In this document: positions 1 through 10,899 of the stretch, piece after piece
Numbering within the stretch: the first letter of the stretch is position 1
How the letters are laid out: every line of letters begins with the position of its first letter
Assembly: GCA_022495995.1 (NCBI GenBank)
Contig: JAFEMH010002568.1
Location: 124,001 to 188,000, forward strand
From: Adenophora triphylla var. japonica
Taxonomy: Eukaryota > Streptophyta > Magnoliopsida > Asterales > Campanulaceae
Direction of reading: 5' to 3'
Length of the DNA stretch: 64,000 nt
Made by a program: the position numbers and the translations under genes
The notes under the pieces: model-generated
Seen by the model: the letters and a program-made list of their open reading frames with translations, nothing else
What the model was told of the DNA's origin: nothing
The model's database searches: none

Positions 1-107
1 CGGGCATGCACACCCTCCTCCTCGATCCGTCCCCCCGGACATACGTGAAATCCGGCCCCGGCATCGGAACCTCTGGGGGAGCATGCGGGCCCGCCTCTCT
101 CTCCCTC
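1..107 (-). pseudogene. Fragment of an antisense plant mobile domain (PMD) gene, element A
   Basis: Read on the minus strand these bases encode a peptide running GPDFTYVRGDGSRRRV, which matches the segment encoded on the minus strand at about 40935-41030 (GPDFTYVHGDSSRRRV) of the PMD gene in Tat-1. It is therefore the far 3' part of the same antisense gene. It abuts a 52-bp tandem array with no room for the rest of the gene, so element A has lost about 2.5 kb relative to Tat-1, or the intact part lies left of the window. No start codon or complete domain is present. Confidence 0.75.
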
Positions 108-540
108 GCCCACTCCAACGGCAATTCAACCACCGGCCGTCAACGTAAGACCGGTCCTCGCCCACTCCAACGGCAATTCAACCACCGGCCGTCAACGTAA
201 GACCGGACCTCGCCCACTCCAACGGCAATTCAAGCACCGGCCGTCGGTGTAAGACCGGTCCTCGCCCACTCCAACGGCAATTCAATCCCCGGCCGTCAGT
301 ATAAGACCGGTCCTCGCCCACTCCAACGGCAATTCAACCACCGGCCGTCAGTGTAAGACCGGTCCTCGCCCACTCCAACGGCAATTCAATCCCCGGCCGT
401 CAGTGTAAGACCGGTCCTCGCCCACTCCAACGGCAATTCAATCCCCGGCAGTCAGTGTAAGCCCGAACCTCGCCCACTTCAACGGCAATTCAACCACAGA
501 CCGTCAATGTAAGACCAGTCTTCGCCCACTCAACGGCAAT
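107..540. repeat. 52-bp tandem repeat array (3' noncoding region of Tat element A)
   Basis: About eight head-to-tail units begin with CGCCCACTCCAACGGCAATT, at 107, 159, 211, 263 and onward, and contain ACCGGCCGTCA followed by GTAAGACCGG. The same family as a 51-bp array forms the 3' region of Tat-1 at 43515-44085. Long tandem arrays between pol and the 3' LTR are typical of the Tat lineage. The period is not a multiple of three, so reading frames here are accidental. Confidence 0.9.
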
Positions 541-1257
541 TCAAGAAGGAGCCAACACCTCCCAGTACGAATATCAAGGCACGAGACGCCTCCAAAACGC
601 CCGACGGCAATTCAAGAAGGAGCCAACACCTCCCAGCACGAATATCAAGGCACAAGACGCCTCCAAACGCTCAACGACAACTCAACCACTGGCCCTCAAA
701 AGAGGTCCGAAGTCATCTTCCCAACAGAAAAGGGCCCCTACAAGGTCACGCATCCCCAGCAATTCAAGCACCGGCAGTCAGTGTAAGCCCGAACCTAGCC
801 CACTTCAACGGCAACGCAAGCACCGGCCATCAAAGTAAGCCCGAGCTCCTCCCCCAACAAGTCAAAGGGAAGTCGTACAAGACTACATATCCCCAGCACC
901 AGCCATCATCCTTGCCCACTCAACGGCAAATTAAGCGCAAGAAGGAGCCAACACCTCCGAGTACAAATCCCAAGGCACGAAACGCCTCCAAAACGCCAAA
1001 TGGTGAAGCAATCACCAGCCAGCATCCTTGCCCACTCATCGACAACACAAGCACCGGCCATCAAAGTAAGCCCGAGCTCCTTCCCCAGCAAGTCAAAAAA
1101 AAAAAAAGGGAATCCTTGCAAGCCCCTACAAGGCCACGATAAATCCCCAACGGATGAACACCGGCAGCCATTGTAAGTCCAACCTTCTCCCCAGCGGACA
1201 AAGCACAAGACATCTAAACCTCTCGAAGCTCAAGGCAGCCATGCCTCCACCACCGCC
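535..1257. repeat. Degenerate interspersed repeats in the 3' region of element A
   Basis: A segment of about 66 bp containing GAAGGAGCCAACACCTCC and CCTCCAAAACGCC occurs at about 541-605, 614-668 and 930-1000. Diverged pieces of the 52-bp unit (CACCGGCAGTCA, CACCGGCCATCA) lie between the copies. The same order of sequences occurs in Tat-1 at about 44086-44300. No coding potential is supported. Confidence 0.75.
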
Positions 1258-1660
1258 GCCAGAAGATGATTCAAAGTCCTCCAGCGTGGCACCAACCGCC
1301 GCCAGAAGACGATTCAAAGTCCTCCAGCGTGGCACCAACCGCCGCCAGAAGACGATTCAAAGTCCTCCAGCGTGGCACCAACCGCCGCCAGAAGACGATT
1401 CAAAGTCCTCCAGCGTGGCACCAACCGCCGCCAGAAGACGATTCAAAGTCCTCCAGCGTGGCACCAATTGCGGCTAGAAGACGATTCAAAGTCCTCGCGC
1501 ATAACATCAACTGCGGCTAGAAGACGATTCAAAGTCCTCGCGCATAACATCAACTGCGGCTAGAAGACGATTCAAAGTCCTCGCGCATAACATCAACTGC
1601 AGCTAGAAAACGATTCAAGTCCTCGCGCATGACATCAAACCTCAGCCAGAAGATGATTCA
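1258..1660. repeat. 43-bp tandem repeat array
   Basis: About nine copies of a 43-bp unit that begins AGAAGACGATTCAAAGTCCT. The first copies continue CCAGCGTGGCACCAACCGCC; later copies change to CGCGCATAACATCAACTGC, showing amplification of two subtypes. Because the period is not divisible by three, three overlapping forward frames look open, but this is a repeat effect. The related single-copy sequence in Tat-1 is near 44340-44460. Confidence 0.9.
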
Positions 1661-2292
1661 AAGTGTTCAAACATGGTTCAACCGCAATCAGAAGACGATT
1701 CAAGTCCTCACAACTATCTCCGGCCCGGAAGGCCTTAAACCACCCGATTAGGAAAATCGTAAAATTTCCATCCCAGGACACCACCACGTCCTCACAATTG
1801 ACCTCGGCGGTCACCACATTTCAGGACACCACCACGTCCTTACCACTGACCTTGGCGGTCACACGACACTTCAGGGCACCACCACGCCCGCACTCACAGA
1901 TTTCACGACCTCTGAACTACGACCAGGCTTGATTCCCGCCAGGGATACGTAGGAATCCTATCACAGGGTCCAGCCATCGACCTATACGGTCACCCAGGAC
2001 ACCACCACGTCCTTACCACTGACCTCGGCGGTCACACGACACTTCAGGGCACCACCACGCCCACATTCACAAAACACTCACCCCACACCCGAACTACGAC
2101 TGTGCTTGATTCCCGCCGTGGATACGTAGGAATCCTATCACAGGTCCACTTACCGACCTAAACGGTCACACAATAGGACACCACCACGTCCTCACACCGA
2201 CCTCCCCGGCCACATTATCTCCCAAAGACGCGATCCAGATTAGGACCCTTATCTTATCGGGCGACCCCACTTCTTTCATAAGTGACGTCGTC
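1661..2292. repeat. Diverged 40-bp-class repeats before the 3' LTR of element A
   Basis: Imperfect copies of the motif GGACACCACCACGTCCT followed by a GACCTCGGCGGTCAC-like segment occur around 1770-1850, 1998-2060 and 2175-2215. They are interleaved with two copies of a segment around TTGATTCCCGCC and GGATACGTAGGAATCCTATC at about 1930-1960 and 2108-2140. This is the counterpart of the 42-bp array at 44720-45310 in Tat-1. No gene is seen. Confidence 0.75.
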
Positions 2293-2302
2293 GAGGGGCT
2301 TC
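2293..2302 (+). other. Polypurine tract of Tat element A
   Basis: GAGGGGCTTC lies immediately before the LTR start TGTAAGTACCCC. Tat-1 has GAGGGGATTC in the same position (45590-45599). A purine run touching the 3' LTR is where plus-strand DNA synthesis starts in LTR retrotransposons. Confidence 0.65.
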
Positions 2303-3716
2303 TGTAAGTACCCCAATCTGGATCACCCCCTTTCAAACACACGGGAAACACCGCAGACTCATCAACGCAGTCTCGACGACCCCTATTGCTCAAAACCCTC
2401 TCTAAACCCCCAACCAAACCAAGGGAGGAGCCTTTCTGGGATAAAAAGGGACAAAAGGACCTTTCGGGAATTTTCAGGAAATTGGAAAAGCAATAATGGT
2501 CCGTACGGATCTCTTTGCTTTAATAATTACTGAATCTTCTTAAAGTCCACAATATTCCCTCAAATCCCAGGGAAAATGATTACCCTCATGCTTAGTTGGT
2601 CCGTACGGACCTCTTTGCATGCAAGATGGTCCGTACGGACCTTATTGCATAGGGAACACCATAATTACAGAATATTCACCATCATCACATATTCCCTCAA
2701 ATCGAGGAAAACCAAAATTCTGGATAACCAGGGAGGTCCGTACGGACCTCTTTGCAATTTTTTCCTACTATAAATAGAGGGCTCCCCCTCCCATTTTCAG
2801 ACACCTCCCTCTTCTCTCTTCCTCCCTTAGCCTTCTGGCTCCCCTCTAAGTCCTCTCGAGGCACTCCCGGCCCCTTTCGGATCCTTCCGAGGCCTTCCGA
2901 GCCCCCTCGTGGTGCTCCGAAGCCTCCCCGAGCGCTCCCGAGATGCTCCCGCGCTGCCCCGAGGCACTCTCGAGGTACTCTGAGGCCCCTCGTGGTACTC
3001 CGAGGCCTTGCCTGGTCTTTCCACGGTGTCCCGGCTCTTTCCGAGTCAAACCGACGATCCCAAACCACGCCGAAACTCTGCCCGAGTGACTCCTGCCACC
3101 ACAACGCACGCCGAACCTCTGCCCGAGTGATCCCGACGATCCCCACGCACGCCGAACCTCTCGCCCGAACGCAGCCTCGCAACCTCAACTCACGCCGAAA
3201 CTCGTCCGCAGTACAACCGGCATCTCCCGAAGCAATCCCGATCCGTACCTAACGCTACTCCGACCTCAAACACTATTCCCGGCGGAAGACAAGACACGAA
3301 CCAACATTGGTAAGGCTTCCTTCCATTACTATTTCAATACATTTCCATACATAGCATACAATGTAGACATCCGATACAGCATGCATTTTTAAAAGCACAC
3401 ACACACACACAACATTTAAAGGATATTAGGGGTATCCGAAAGACTCGTTTTATGAGGCGACTCGGGTGAGCTCTAATATTCTAATATTCTCTTCCCGAGG
3501 AGTCATCTGACCTCCGAACTCAAAATCTCATCACACAAAAACAGTTTAAAATTATCTTTAAACTGATGCCCTTTTTCAATATTTTGGGCTTAATAAAAAC
3601 GGCGTGGCGACTCTACAAAAATGCGAAAGGAAAACGGCGAGAACGAACCACTCCAACGCGAAAGATTGCCAGATGCCGGGGCTGCGAAGCCTGCTCGGAT
3701 CCGGGCTATTTCAACA
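2303..3716 (+). repeat. 3' LTR of Tat element A (Ty3/gypsy)
   Basis: The LTR starts TGTAAGTACCCCAATCTGG, as in the 5' LTR of Tat-1 at 29853, and aligns with it to its end at TTTCAACA. It contains four palindromes (2498-2748), a TATA box at 2769, a low-complexity transcribed part rich in TCCGAG, three copies of a roughly 40-bp unit around GCCGAACCTCTGCCCGAGTG (3060-3220), a U5 hairpin at 3444-3456 and a primer-site-like motif at 3605-3613. The sequence upstream is element 3' noncoding DNA and no primer site follows, so this is the 3' LTR. Confidence 0.85.
2498..2776 (+). promoter_or_regulatory. LTR promoter: four GGTCCGTACGGACC palindromes and TATA box
   Basis: Palindromes occur at 2498-2511 (one base changed), 2598-2611, 2628-2641 and 2735-2748, each followed by CTCTTTGCA or a close variant. 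TATAAATA lies at 2769-2776, 20 bp after the last palindrome. The arrangement is kept in the Tat-1 LTR. The TATA box makes this the likely U3 core promoter; binding of a protein to the palindrome is inference. Confidence 0.75.
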
Positions 3717-4640
3717 GGCGATTTAATGAACCGGCCACCTCTACATAAAATAAAGTTGAAACTTCTAGCTCCTTCCATGGATTATTTTCCTCTCAGATTA
3801 TAAGTCTAAAGCAATACAGCTCTCGAATCTCGATCACCCAATTTTTGTCTCACACAATAATAGTTGCCTAAATCAAACAGTTTATCACAAATGACAATCA
3901 TTTTGGATTTTATATTCCCAAACTTTATTTATTATGGATTGATGGGTTGAAAATAATTTATATGACAATTTTTTTGTATGACAATTCTTTTGATCTCGAA
4001 TAATTGGGCTCAAAAAATTTCATGGCAAAATGATAAAGTGGTAATTGATAGATGGGCTGAAAATAATTTAAAACCCAAAATGTAATAGGTATAAAATTTT
4101 TAAAGTACAACATCTAATTTGTAAGCCCGTCAAGGCCGAACTCGCTAAATGCCCGTTTAAAGCCCGCAAAAGCCTGTTAATTTGAGCCCATATAAAGCCC
4201 GCTATGTTGACTCTTGAAATTGAAGCCCGCAACTAAATTGGCTCATATCGAACTTTGTCAAAGCCCCATGGTCCCTTCTATTCTGGGCATTCTAATATCA
4301 AACTTTCCTTGTTGCAAAGTATCAATGCAGGGTGGAACAAGGGGACAATGTGTTACTTACTTACCTCCATGTCCTCTCAGACTTCAGCACATATTCTTCG
4401 ACGGATTTCATCCGACCGAGTCAGCCAATTTCTGACCGCCCAATCGGCTTTCTTATCTCTCGTCACGTTACTTTGACTTGCCGTCATTTATACGTTCTAG
4501 TCTATGCCCGATAATTTATACATAACTTTGTATCTCCAATAATTAGTATATATTGCATCATATGCTATTGAAAGTTATAATGTGAGTGATTTGACATTAT
4601 CAATTGTGTCATAAATTCGATATGAATGTTTTTGATTGTT
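3717..4640. other. Spacer between element A and copia-B; no gene seen
   Basis: AT-rich sequence with short repeats such as AAGCCCGC/GCCCGTTTAAAGCCCGC around 4120-4230. The longest open frames are about 73 codons and show no recognisable motif. No LTR, MITE ends or RNA gene could be recognised. Confidence 0.5.
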
Positions 4641-4993
4641 TGTACGAAAATAATTTAGGATTTTCCCAAAACTTTGTTTCTTATTGATCAATTGCTGAAT
4701 ATATAGGTTACAGAAGTAAAAGGAAAAGAGCCCTGCTCAAAATAAAAATACTAAACATAAAACCAAGAAAGAAAAGGAAACTGGCGTTCAGATTTTACGG
4801 GCCTGGGTGGTCGCTCACTATGCTTGGGCGGTCGCCCACTTGTACAGCGGTTTCGACTTCTTTGAGATTTGAGTCTGGGCGGTCGCCCACTTGTACAGCC
4901 GATTTATCTCCTTTTAAAGTTTGAGCTGGGCGGTCGCCCACTCTGCCCGGGCGGTCGCCGACCTGTACAGTAGCTTCTTCAATGGCTCCTACA
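4641..4993 (-). repeat. Copia-B 3' LTR
   Basis: About 353 bp; on the minus strand it begins TGTAGGAGCC and ends TTTTCGTACA. U3 contains four or five near-palindromic GGGCGGTCGCCCAC units (4800-4960). The purine-rich GAGGGACGG on the minus strand just inside the element is the likely polypurine tract. Confidence 0.85.
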
Positions 4994-7900
4994 AACCGTC
5001 CCTCAAGTTGAGCATGGGGATTAAGAATGCCCAACTTGCTAACTAGCAAATCAAACTGTTGTTTTTCAAGAGCTTTAGTAAAAATATCCGTCAGCTGTGT
5101 TTTAGTAGGAACATAGGAAGGAGAAATAAGACCATCCGAAATGGCATCACGAACAAAGTGGCAATCTATTTCAATGTGCTTTGTTCGTTCATGAAATACG
5201 TGGTTCTTAGCGATATCTAGAGCCGGCTGGCTATCGCAGAAGATATTGATTGCCTTCGGATGATGAACACCAAGGCTCAACAGTAATCCTTTCAACCATT
5301 TCAATTCATAAGTAAGGGTCGCCATAGAACGGTATTCGGCCTCGGCAGACAAACGAGACACAGTAGTGTGTTTCTTCGTCTTCCAAGATATAGGAGAATG
5401 ACCAAGAAATACAAGCCACCCGGAAAGAGAGCGTCGAGTAATAGGACAAGTGGCCCAGTCCGAATCACACCGTCCTTGTAGTGTGAGCTCACTATCAACA
5501 CGAAGAAGAATACCCTGACCATGTGTTCTTTTGAGATAACGCACAACCCGTAATGCCGCATCCCAATGTTCCTTGCGAGGTTCCTTCATAAATTGCGACA
5601 GAATATGAACATAATATGCCAAAAATCTGGTCGGGTGACTGCAAGGTAAATGAGACGACCAACCAATCGTCTATAACGTTCTGGATCATCCAGAAGATCA
5701 CCTGTGGCAAGACCAAGTTTATGATTAGGTTCAATAGGAAAGCCGGATGGCTTTGCACCCAATAGCCCAATCTCGGATATAATATCTAAGGTATACTTTC
5801 GTTGGCACAAAAATAGACCAGGGAAGCTATGAGCAACTTCAATGCCCAAGAAATACATTAGGGAGCCAAGATTTTTCATCTTGAAATATTCACTCAAGAA
5901 CTTTTTGAATGATTGTAAGGCGGCGGAATCGTTCCCAGCGATAATAAGATCGTCAACATACACAAGTATATTCATATGAATTGTACCTTTTGTGAATGTA
6001 AAAAGAGAATAATCTGAATAAGACTGCAAGAATCCATAGTGTTTCAAGGAATCCACCAGTTTAGAGAACCAACAACGCGGGGCCTATTTCAGACCATAAA
6101 GAGATTTACGAAGTCGACACACCATATTAGGCTGAGATTCATGAAAACCCGGAGGAGGTTTCATGTAGAGCTCTTCCTGAAGGTCACCATGCAAGAAAAC
6201 ATTATGCACATCCATTTGATACAGTTCCCAATTCTTTGAGGCAGCAATAGCAACAAAGGCTCTAATTGTGACCATTTTGGCCACGGGAGCAAACGTTTCA
6301 GTGTAATCAATCCCTTCTTTCTGATGATTACCAAGAACCACCAATCGAGATTTAAGCCTTTCAATAGTACCATCAGACTTATACTTAATCTGATACACCT
6401 ACTGGCTACCCAGAGCACGCTTACCAGAAGGAAGAGGAATCATAGTCCATGTGCAATTATCTTCCAAGGCATGAATTTCATCCTGCATAGATGCCTTCCA
6501 CCCATCCTGTGACATTGCTTCACGAAAAGTCCTAGGCTCTTTAGCCAAGGTAATAGCTGCAAGGAAGTTACGATATTTCACAGAAAAATTGTCACAATTT
6601 ATATAGTGAGCTATAGGATAAGGAGTACCTGAGGAGCCGATTGGAGTAGAGTGCGCGGGGGATGGACTCGTAGAAGCAATAGTGTGAGCAATGTATTCAC
6701 GAAGGAGAACAGATGGAACTTTCGTACGCAAGCCCCTCCCTAAAGTTTCTGGCTCAACCTGAGAAGAGTCTGTTGTAGAAACAGATGGTACGACAGCTGA
6801 AGCAGTATCCATAGAAACTATAGGAACAGGCTCAGAAATATCTTCAGGTACCACTGGCAAAGAAGTAGAGGAAATATCTTCCACATCCGGATAATCAAAG
6901 AAGGCAAATTCAGCCTCTTGGTTAAGGAGCTCAACAGAATCTGGGACATGAGGTACAAAATTTGAATCACTGTAAGGAAAGATTGTCTCAAAAAACTTCA
7001 CATTCCGAGAGACATGAAATTTCTTTGTCTCTAGATCGAACAATTTCCATCCCTTTTTGCCTAGAGGATAGCTCACAAAGATACATTTTCGGCTACGACT
7101 AGCAAATTAATCTCTCTTGGCCTTCTGATTATGGGCATAACACAAGGAACCAAAGACTCGGAGAGAGTCAAAGAAAGGAAATTTTCCGAACAGCACCTCA
7201 TAAGGAGTCTTGTTACCTAAGAGGGGTATAGGAGTCCGATTAATCAAATGAGCAGCAGTGAGAACTGCTTCTCCCCAAAAGAAAATAGGTAGATGAGCCT
7301 GAAATCTAAGCGCTCGAGCTACATTCAAAATTTGACGATGTTTCCGCTCGACTCTACCATTTTGTTGTGGGGTACCAACACAAGATGTTTGGAAAAGAAT
7401 GCCAGAGGATAAGAAATAATCAAGCATGAAATTAAATTCTGTACCATTATCTGATTGAACAACATTAATCTTCTGAGAAAACTGACGTTCTACCATTGCA
7501 ATAAAAACCATAAACATACGAAAAACTTATGTTTTATCAACTAATAAATAAACTCAGATAGCTCGAGAAAAATCATCCACTAAGTTAAAAAATACCGTGC
7601 ACCACAAGAAGAAGAATGAGTGTATGCACCCCATAAATCACAATGTACCTTCTCAAAAATTCTAGTGGACTTATGATCACTAGCAGGAAAACTATCTCTA
7701 GACTGTTTAGCCCTAAAACAAGTATCACAAGGCTTAGGTAAACTGCCAGAAGTATGACTAACTGAGGGAAGAAGCTTTACTACATTCTCGGAAGGGTTCC
7801 CCAAGCGATTATGCCACAGCTCCAACACAGAAGCCGGTCCGGTAACAGAGACATTACATGCTGAAGATGTGTTGCGAAAGTAGCAGAGTCCATCCCGCCT

Positions 7901-8250
7901 AACACCCATTTCAATCAGGTTCCTCGACAGGTCCTGTATAGGACACATAGATGAGTTAAATTAAACAGTGCATTGAATATCGTCAGAAAGTTGCGAAACA
8001 GAAATTAAGTTGCAGCTTAAGTTTGGAATAAAGAGAACATGAGAGAGGACAATGGTGTCAGTCAGACGAACGGATCCCTCTATATGAGCCAATACGGATG
8101 ACCCATTAGGTAAACCGATCGGACAAGCCGGTATAGTCCGAGAATTAAGGAGACACGAGGCGTTTCCAGTTACATGATTTGAAGCACCTGTATCAATTAT
8201 CCATGAAGTTGCATAAAACTTACCATGGAGGCGATCATTTGAGAATTACC
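4994..8250 (-). pseudogene. Copia-B pol: protease, integrase, reverse transcriptase, RNase H (broken)
   Basis: Read right to left: a protease site WIIDTGASNHV near 8170-8215; the GAG-pre-integrase zinc region (LWHNRLGNPS, CDTCFRAKQS) at 7580-7948; the integrase core with SDNGTEF and a later NGRVERKHR at 7107-7517; a linker at 6399-7076; reverse transcriptase with [11 protein letters not shown] and LVYVDDLI at 5586-6398; RNase H with DSDWA and TKHIEID in 4994-5622. The frame changes several times and there is an in-frame stop after SLYGLK. Residues needed for catalysis are still visible, but no continuous polyprotein can be made as written. Confidence 0.85.
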
Positions 8251-8289
8251 GATGAGGCTTGCCAAAGCCTGCCATTGCTCAGCTGTGAA

Positions 8290-9310
8290 TGTTAAAGAAG
8301 AAGCAGCAGAAGGAGCTCCGACAGCGGCTGCACCAACAGTAACAGGGCCACGATCAGGTGATGTTGTAGTTCTAGTATTGCTGCGAGAAGAACCCCGCCT
8401 CGGCCATTTTGCGGACGACCACCGCCACGTGCATTGGATTTGTTGCGTTGATCAAGCCACCAATCAGGATATCGATGTAATTCAAAATATGTTGTATTGT
8501 CATGACATGTCTTCTTACAATGAGTGCATATGAGATGAGATTTATCAGGATTGTCACGACTACGAGTTCCACAGGCACGAAGAGCAAAACTAACCACGTC
8601 TTCAACAACAGGTTTAGCAATATGAACCCGCTCATCTTGAGACACCAATTTGTATCTCGGTCAAGACTAGGAAGAGGATCCATAGATAAAATATTGGTGC
8701 GAGTATTAGCATGATACTCGGAATTTAGACCCATAAAAAGTTGGTGAAGCTTGCCTGTCTCTCTGCGATCCGCATGTTATTGAGCAGCCATGCAGTTGTT
8801 ACAGCAAGTGCAATTGATTAACGGTTCATGACTACGGAGTTCTTCCCATAAGCCAGTTAATTTGCCAAAGTATGTGGCCACCGACATGCCCTTAGTTTGC
8901 TCACAACGAGTGATTGATGCCTTCAATTGTTGAATACGTGGGCCATCAACAATATCATATCGACTTTTGAGAGAATCCCATAAACCTTTAGCATCTCTAA
9001 ATTTAGAGAGTGTGTTTTTAACATCAGATTCAATAGTATTCATGATCCAAGAAATTAACATGGCATGAATAGTATTCCAATCAGAGATGGTGCAAGGAAA
9101 AACAGGTTCAGTAATCGTACCATCTAGAAAACCAAATTTTCGGTGAGCTTCAAGAGCTGTTTGCATATCACTGGCCCAATCATCGTAATTTTCACCATTG
9201 AAACGGTTAGGAATAATAAAATCGCCTAGCCTATCCTGAGGACCAAGGAAAAACGGAGAATTATATTCAATTTTAGGAAGATTATTGATGATAGCATCGT
9301 TTCCCGTCAT
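8290..9310 (-). pseudogene. Copia-B gag (broken)
   Basis: The start at 9310 gives MTGNDAIINNLPKIEYNSPF, followed by RFNGENYDDWASDMQTAL and WDSLKSRYDIVDGPRI, typical of the copia gag family with a UBN2_3-type domain. A stop after CMAAQ (about 8777) interrupts it. The frame continues through HADRRETGKLHQ and LSMDPLPSLDR, then shifts before DERVHIAKPVVED and a cysteine-histidine region CTHCKKTCHD resembling a zinc knuckle. Gag forms the particle and binds element RNA. Confidence 0.8.
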
Positions 9311-9334
9311 GGATTTAGACCTGTATATGGTGCC

Positions 9335-9346
9335 GCTTTGATACAA
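9335..9346 (-). other. Copia-B primer-binding site
   Basis: Minus-strand TTGTATCAAAGC directly follows the 5' LTR. The initiator-Met tRNA primer site of copia elements is TGGTATCAGAGC, so 10 of 12 positions match. The two changes fit an old element. Confidence 0.7.
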
Positions 9347-9720
9347 TGTAGGAAAATAATTTAGGGTTTTCCCAAAACTTTGTTTCTTATTGATCGATGG
9401 CTGAATATATAGGTTACAGAAGTAAAAGGAAAATAGCCCTGCTCAAAATAAAATTACTAAACATAAAACCTAGAATGAAAAGGAAACTGGCGTTCAGATT
9501 TTACGAGCCTGGGCGGTAGCCCACTATGCCTGGGCGGTCGCCCACTTGTACAGTGGTTTCGACTTCTTTGAGATTTGAGGCTGGGAGGTCGCCCACTCTG
9601 CCCGGGTGGTCGCCCACTTGTACAGCCGATTCATCTCCTTTTAAAATTTGGGCTGGGCAGTCGCCCACTCTGCCTGGGCGGTCGCCCACCTGTACAGTAG
9701 CTTCTTCAGCGGCTCCTTCA
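9347..9720 (-). repeat. Copia-B 5' LTR
   Basis: About 374 bp, starting TGAAGGAGCC on the minus strand and ending TTTTCCTACA. It aligns along its length with the LTR at 4641-4993 but has an extra GGTCGCCCAC-type unit. It lies 30 bp from the left end of CACTA-1. Confidence 0.85.
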
Positions 9721-9750
9721 CATATCCCTTATTTGTATCAACAAATAAAT

Positions 9751-10120
9751 CACTACAAGAAAATGAACTTTGGGGGACGGCCAAATTCCGTAATAAATCA
9801 AAATATTCCGTCACAATAGTGGATTTGTGACAACTTTCTCCGTCTCGATGTCTGTCACCTATTCCCTAGTCACAAATGCATGTTTGGGACGGTGCCGTCA
9901 CACTGTTTAAGACGGGCTGTCCGTGGCAAAGTCTGTCACATTATTTTTTTTTGAAAACTAAAATTTGCGTCACGATATATCGTTTAAAGTTCAAATTTTT
10001 CCGCCAAATATTTTAAAATTTGAATTTTAGGACCCCTGGTGGCTGTGACATTTGTTGTCACAAAAGTCAGAAAAGTAAAATTACCCGTCACACTCTTTAG
10101 TCACAAAATTATACATTTTT
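9751..10120. repeat. CACTA-1 left terminal and subterminal repeats
   Basis: The terminal inverted repeat at 9751-9780 is followed by many copies of a short motif around TCCGTCACA, GTGACAA and GTCACAAA in both orientations, for example 9808, 9826, 9870, 9895 and 10050-10095. Subterminal motif clusters are where TNP1/TNPA-type proteins bind CACTA elements. Confidence 0.85.
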
Positions 10121-10423
10121 CCAATACCAATACCATTCATATTCTCAACAACATTGCAATTATGAAATATATTAAAAAATACACTGCAAAATTTTTATAC
10201 TAACTAAAAATTAAATACTGGTAAACACAAAACCATCAACAAGCAAGTCATATAACTAAATGGTTCAACAAATCTAAATTATCCTACCCTGTACTAATAT
10301 AAAAACAAATCTAAACATTTAAAACATATACTAACTCAAAATGGTTCAACTCCCCAATGACTAGATTATCCTGTTCTAATAAGAAAAAAAAACTAAATGA
10401 AATGAAATCCATGTCAAGATTCT

Positions 10424-10899
10424 CCAAATTTACCCCCAAAATGAGTCAAATGATGGAATGTATGCTTCTGTATTTGTTGGTGCATTTGTTGGTGAAGGCG
10501 TAGAAACTGTTGTAGTAGCTTGACTTGTTGGAGCTATAAAAGGAAGTGAGTAGCCAATATGTCCACACAACATAGCAAAATGAGATTGCAATGTATCAAA
10601 CTGAGCTTGTAATGCATCAAAGTGACTAGTCTTCTCACCAAGCTTCTCGCGTAGCTCTTTCACCTCATCTTGTAGTTGTTTTACAATTGGATCATCTCTT
10701 AACATACCTAAATATGAGGATGTAGTTGAAGCATTGAGCTTGGATGAGTTAAACTTTCGTCGAGGGCCAAGCCCAAGCAATCTACCCTTTTTAACTCCAA
10801 CAACTGTCTTCCATATATCATAACCAGGATCATTGTATTTATCTGGCCCATCGTAACTAGTGTTTTCTTCCAACGGTGATTTGTATTTCTCCCGTGAAA
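10424..10899 (-). pseudogene. TNP1-like (Transposase_24 / Ptta family) 3' exon of CACTA-1
   Basis: The open frame reads SPLEENTSYDGPDKYNDPGY, then DIWKTVVGVKKGRLLGLGPR, then a heptad-like DEVKELREKLGEKTSHFDAL coiled coil ending at 10430. The KGR-x-LGLG signature with a C-terminal coiled coil fits the last exon of plant CACTA accessory transposase genes. Upstream exons are not found on the minus strand to the right, so the gene is truncated. In autonomous elements this protein binds the subterminal motifs. Confidence 0.75.

Larger units (their letters stand above)
4641..9720 (-). mobile_element. Copia-B, degenerate Ty1/copia element
   Basis: Two similar LTRs (9347-9720 upstream, 4641-4993 downstream) enclose minus-strand gag, protease, integrase, reverse transcriptase and RNase H in copia order. 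All coding parts carry stops or frameshifts. The LTRs differ by several percent plus a length difference of about 20 bp in the repeat cluster, so the insertion is clearly older than copia-C. The bases next to the element ends (TTGTT and CATAT) do not form a target-site duplication. Confidence 0.9.

Noticed and set aside
107..540. CRISPR-like appearance of regularly spaced repeats
   Set aside because: The units are head to tail with no unique spacers and lie in a plant retrotransposon.
2498..2748. The palindrome as a plain SBP/SPL (GTAC core) binding site
   Set aside because: GTAC fits SBP proteins, but the equivalent Tat-2 palindrome has GCGC in the centre, so a GTAC-only reader would not explain both.
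2697..3252. Open frames of about 160 codons on both strands over the LTR
   Set aside because: They lie in the GC-rich low-complexity transcribed part of the LTR, lack start support and are not kept in frame in the Tat-1 LTR.
3717..4640. A possible tRNA or small RNA gene in the spacer
   Set aside because: No cloverleaf, box A/B pair or snRNA upstream element could be recognised.
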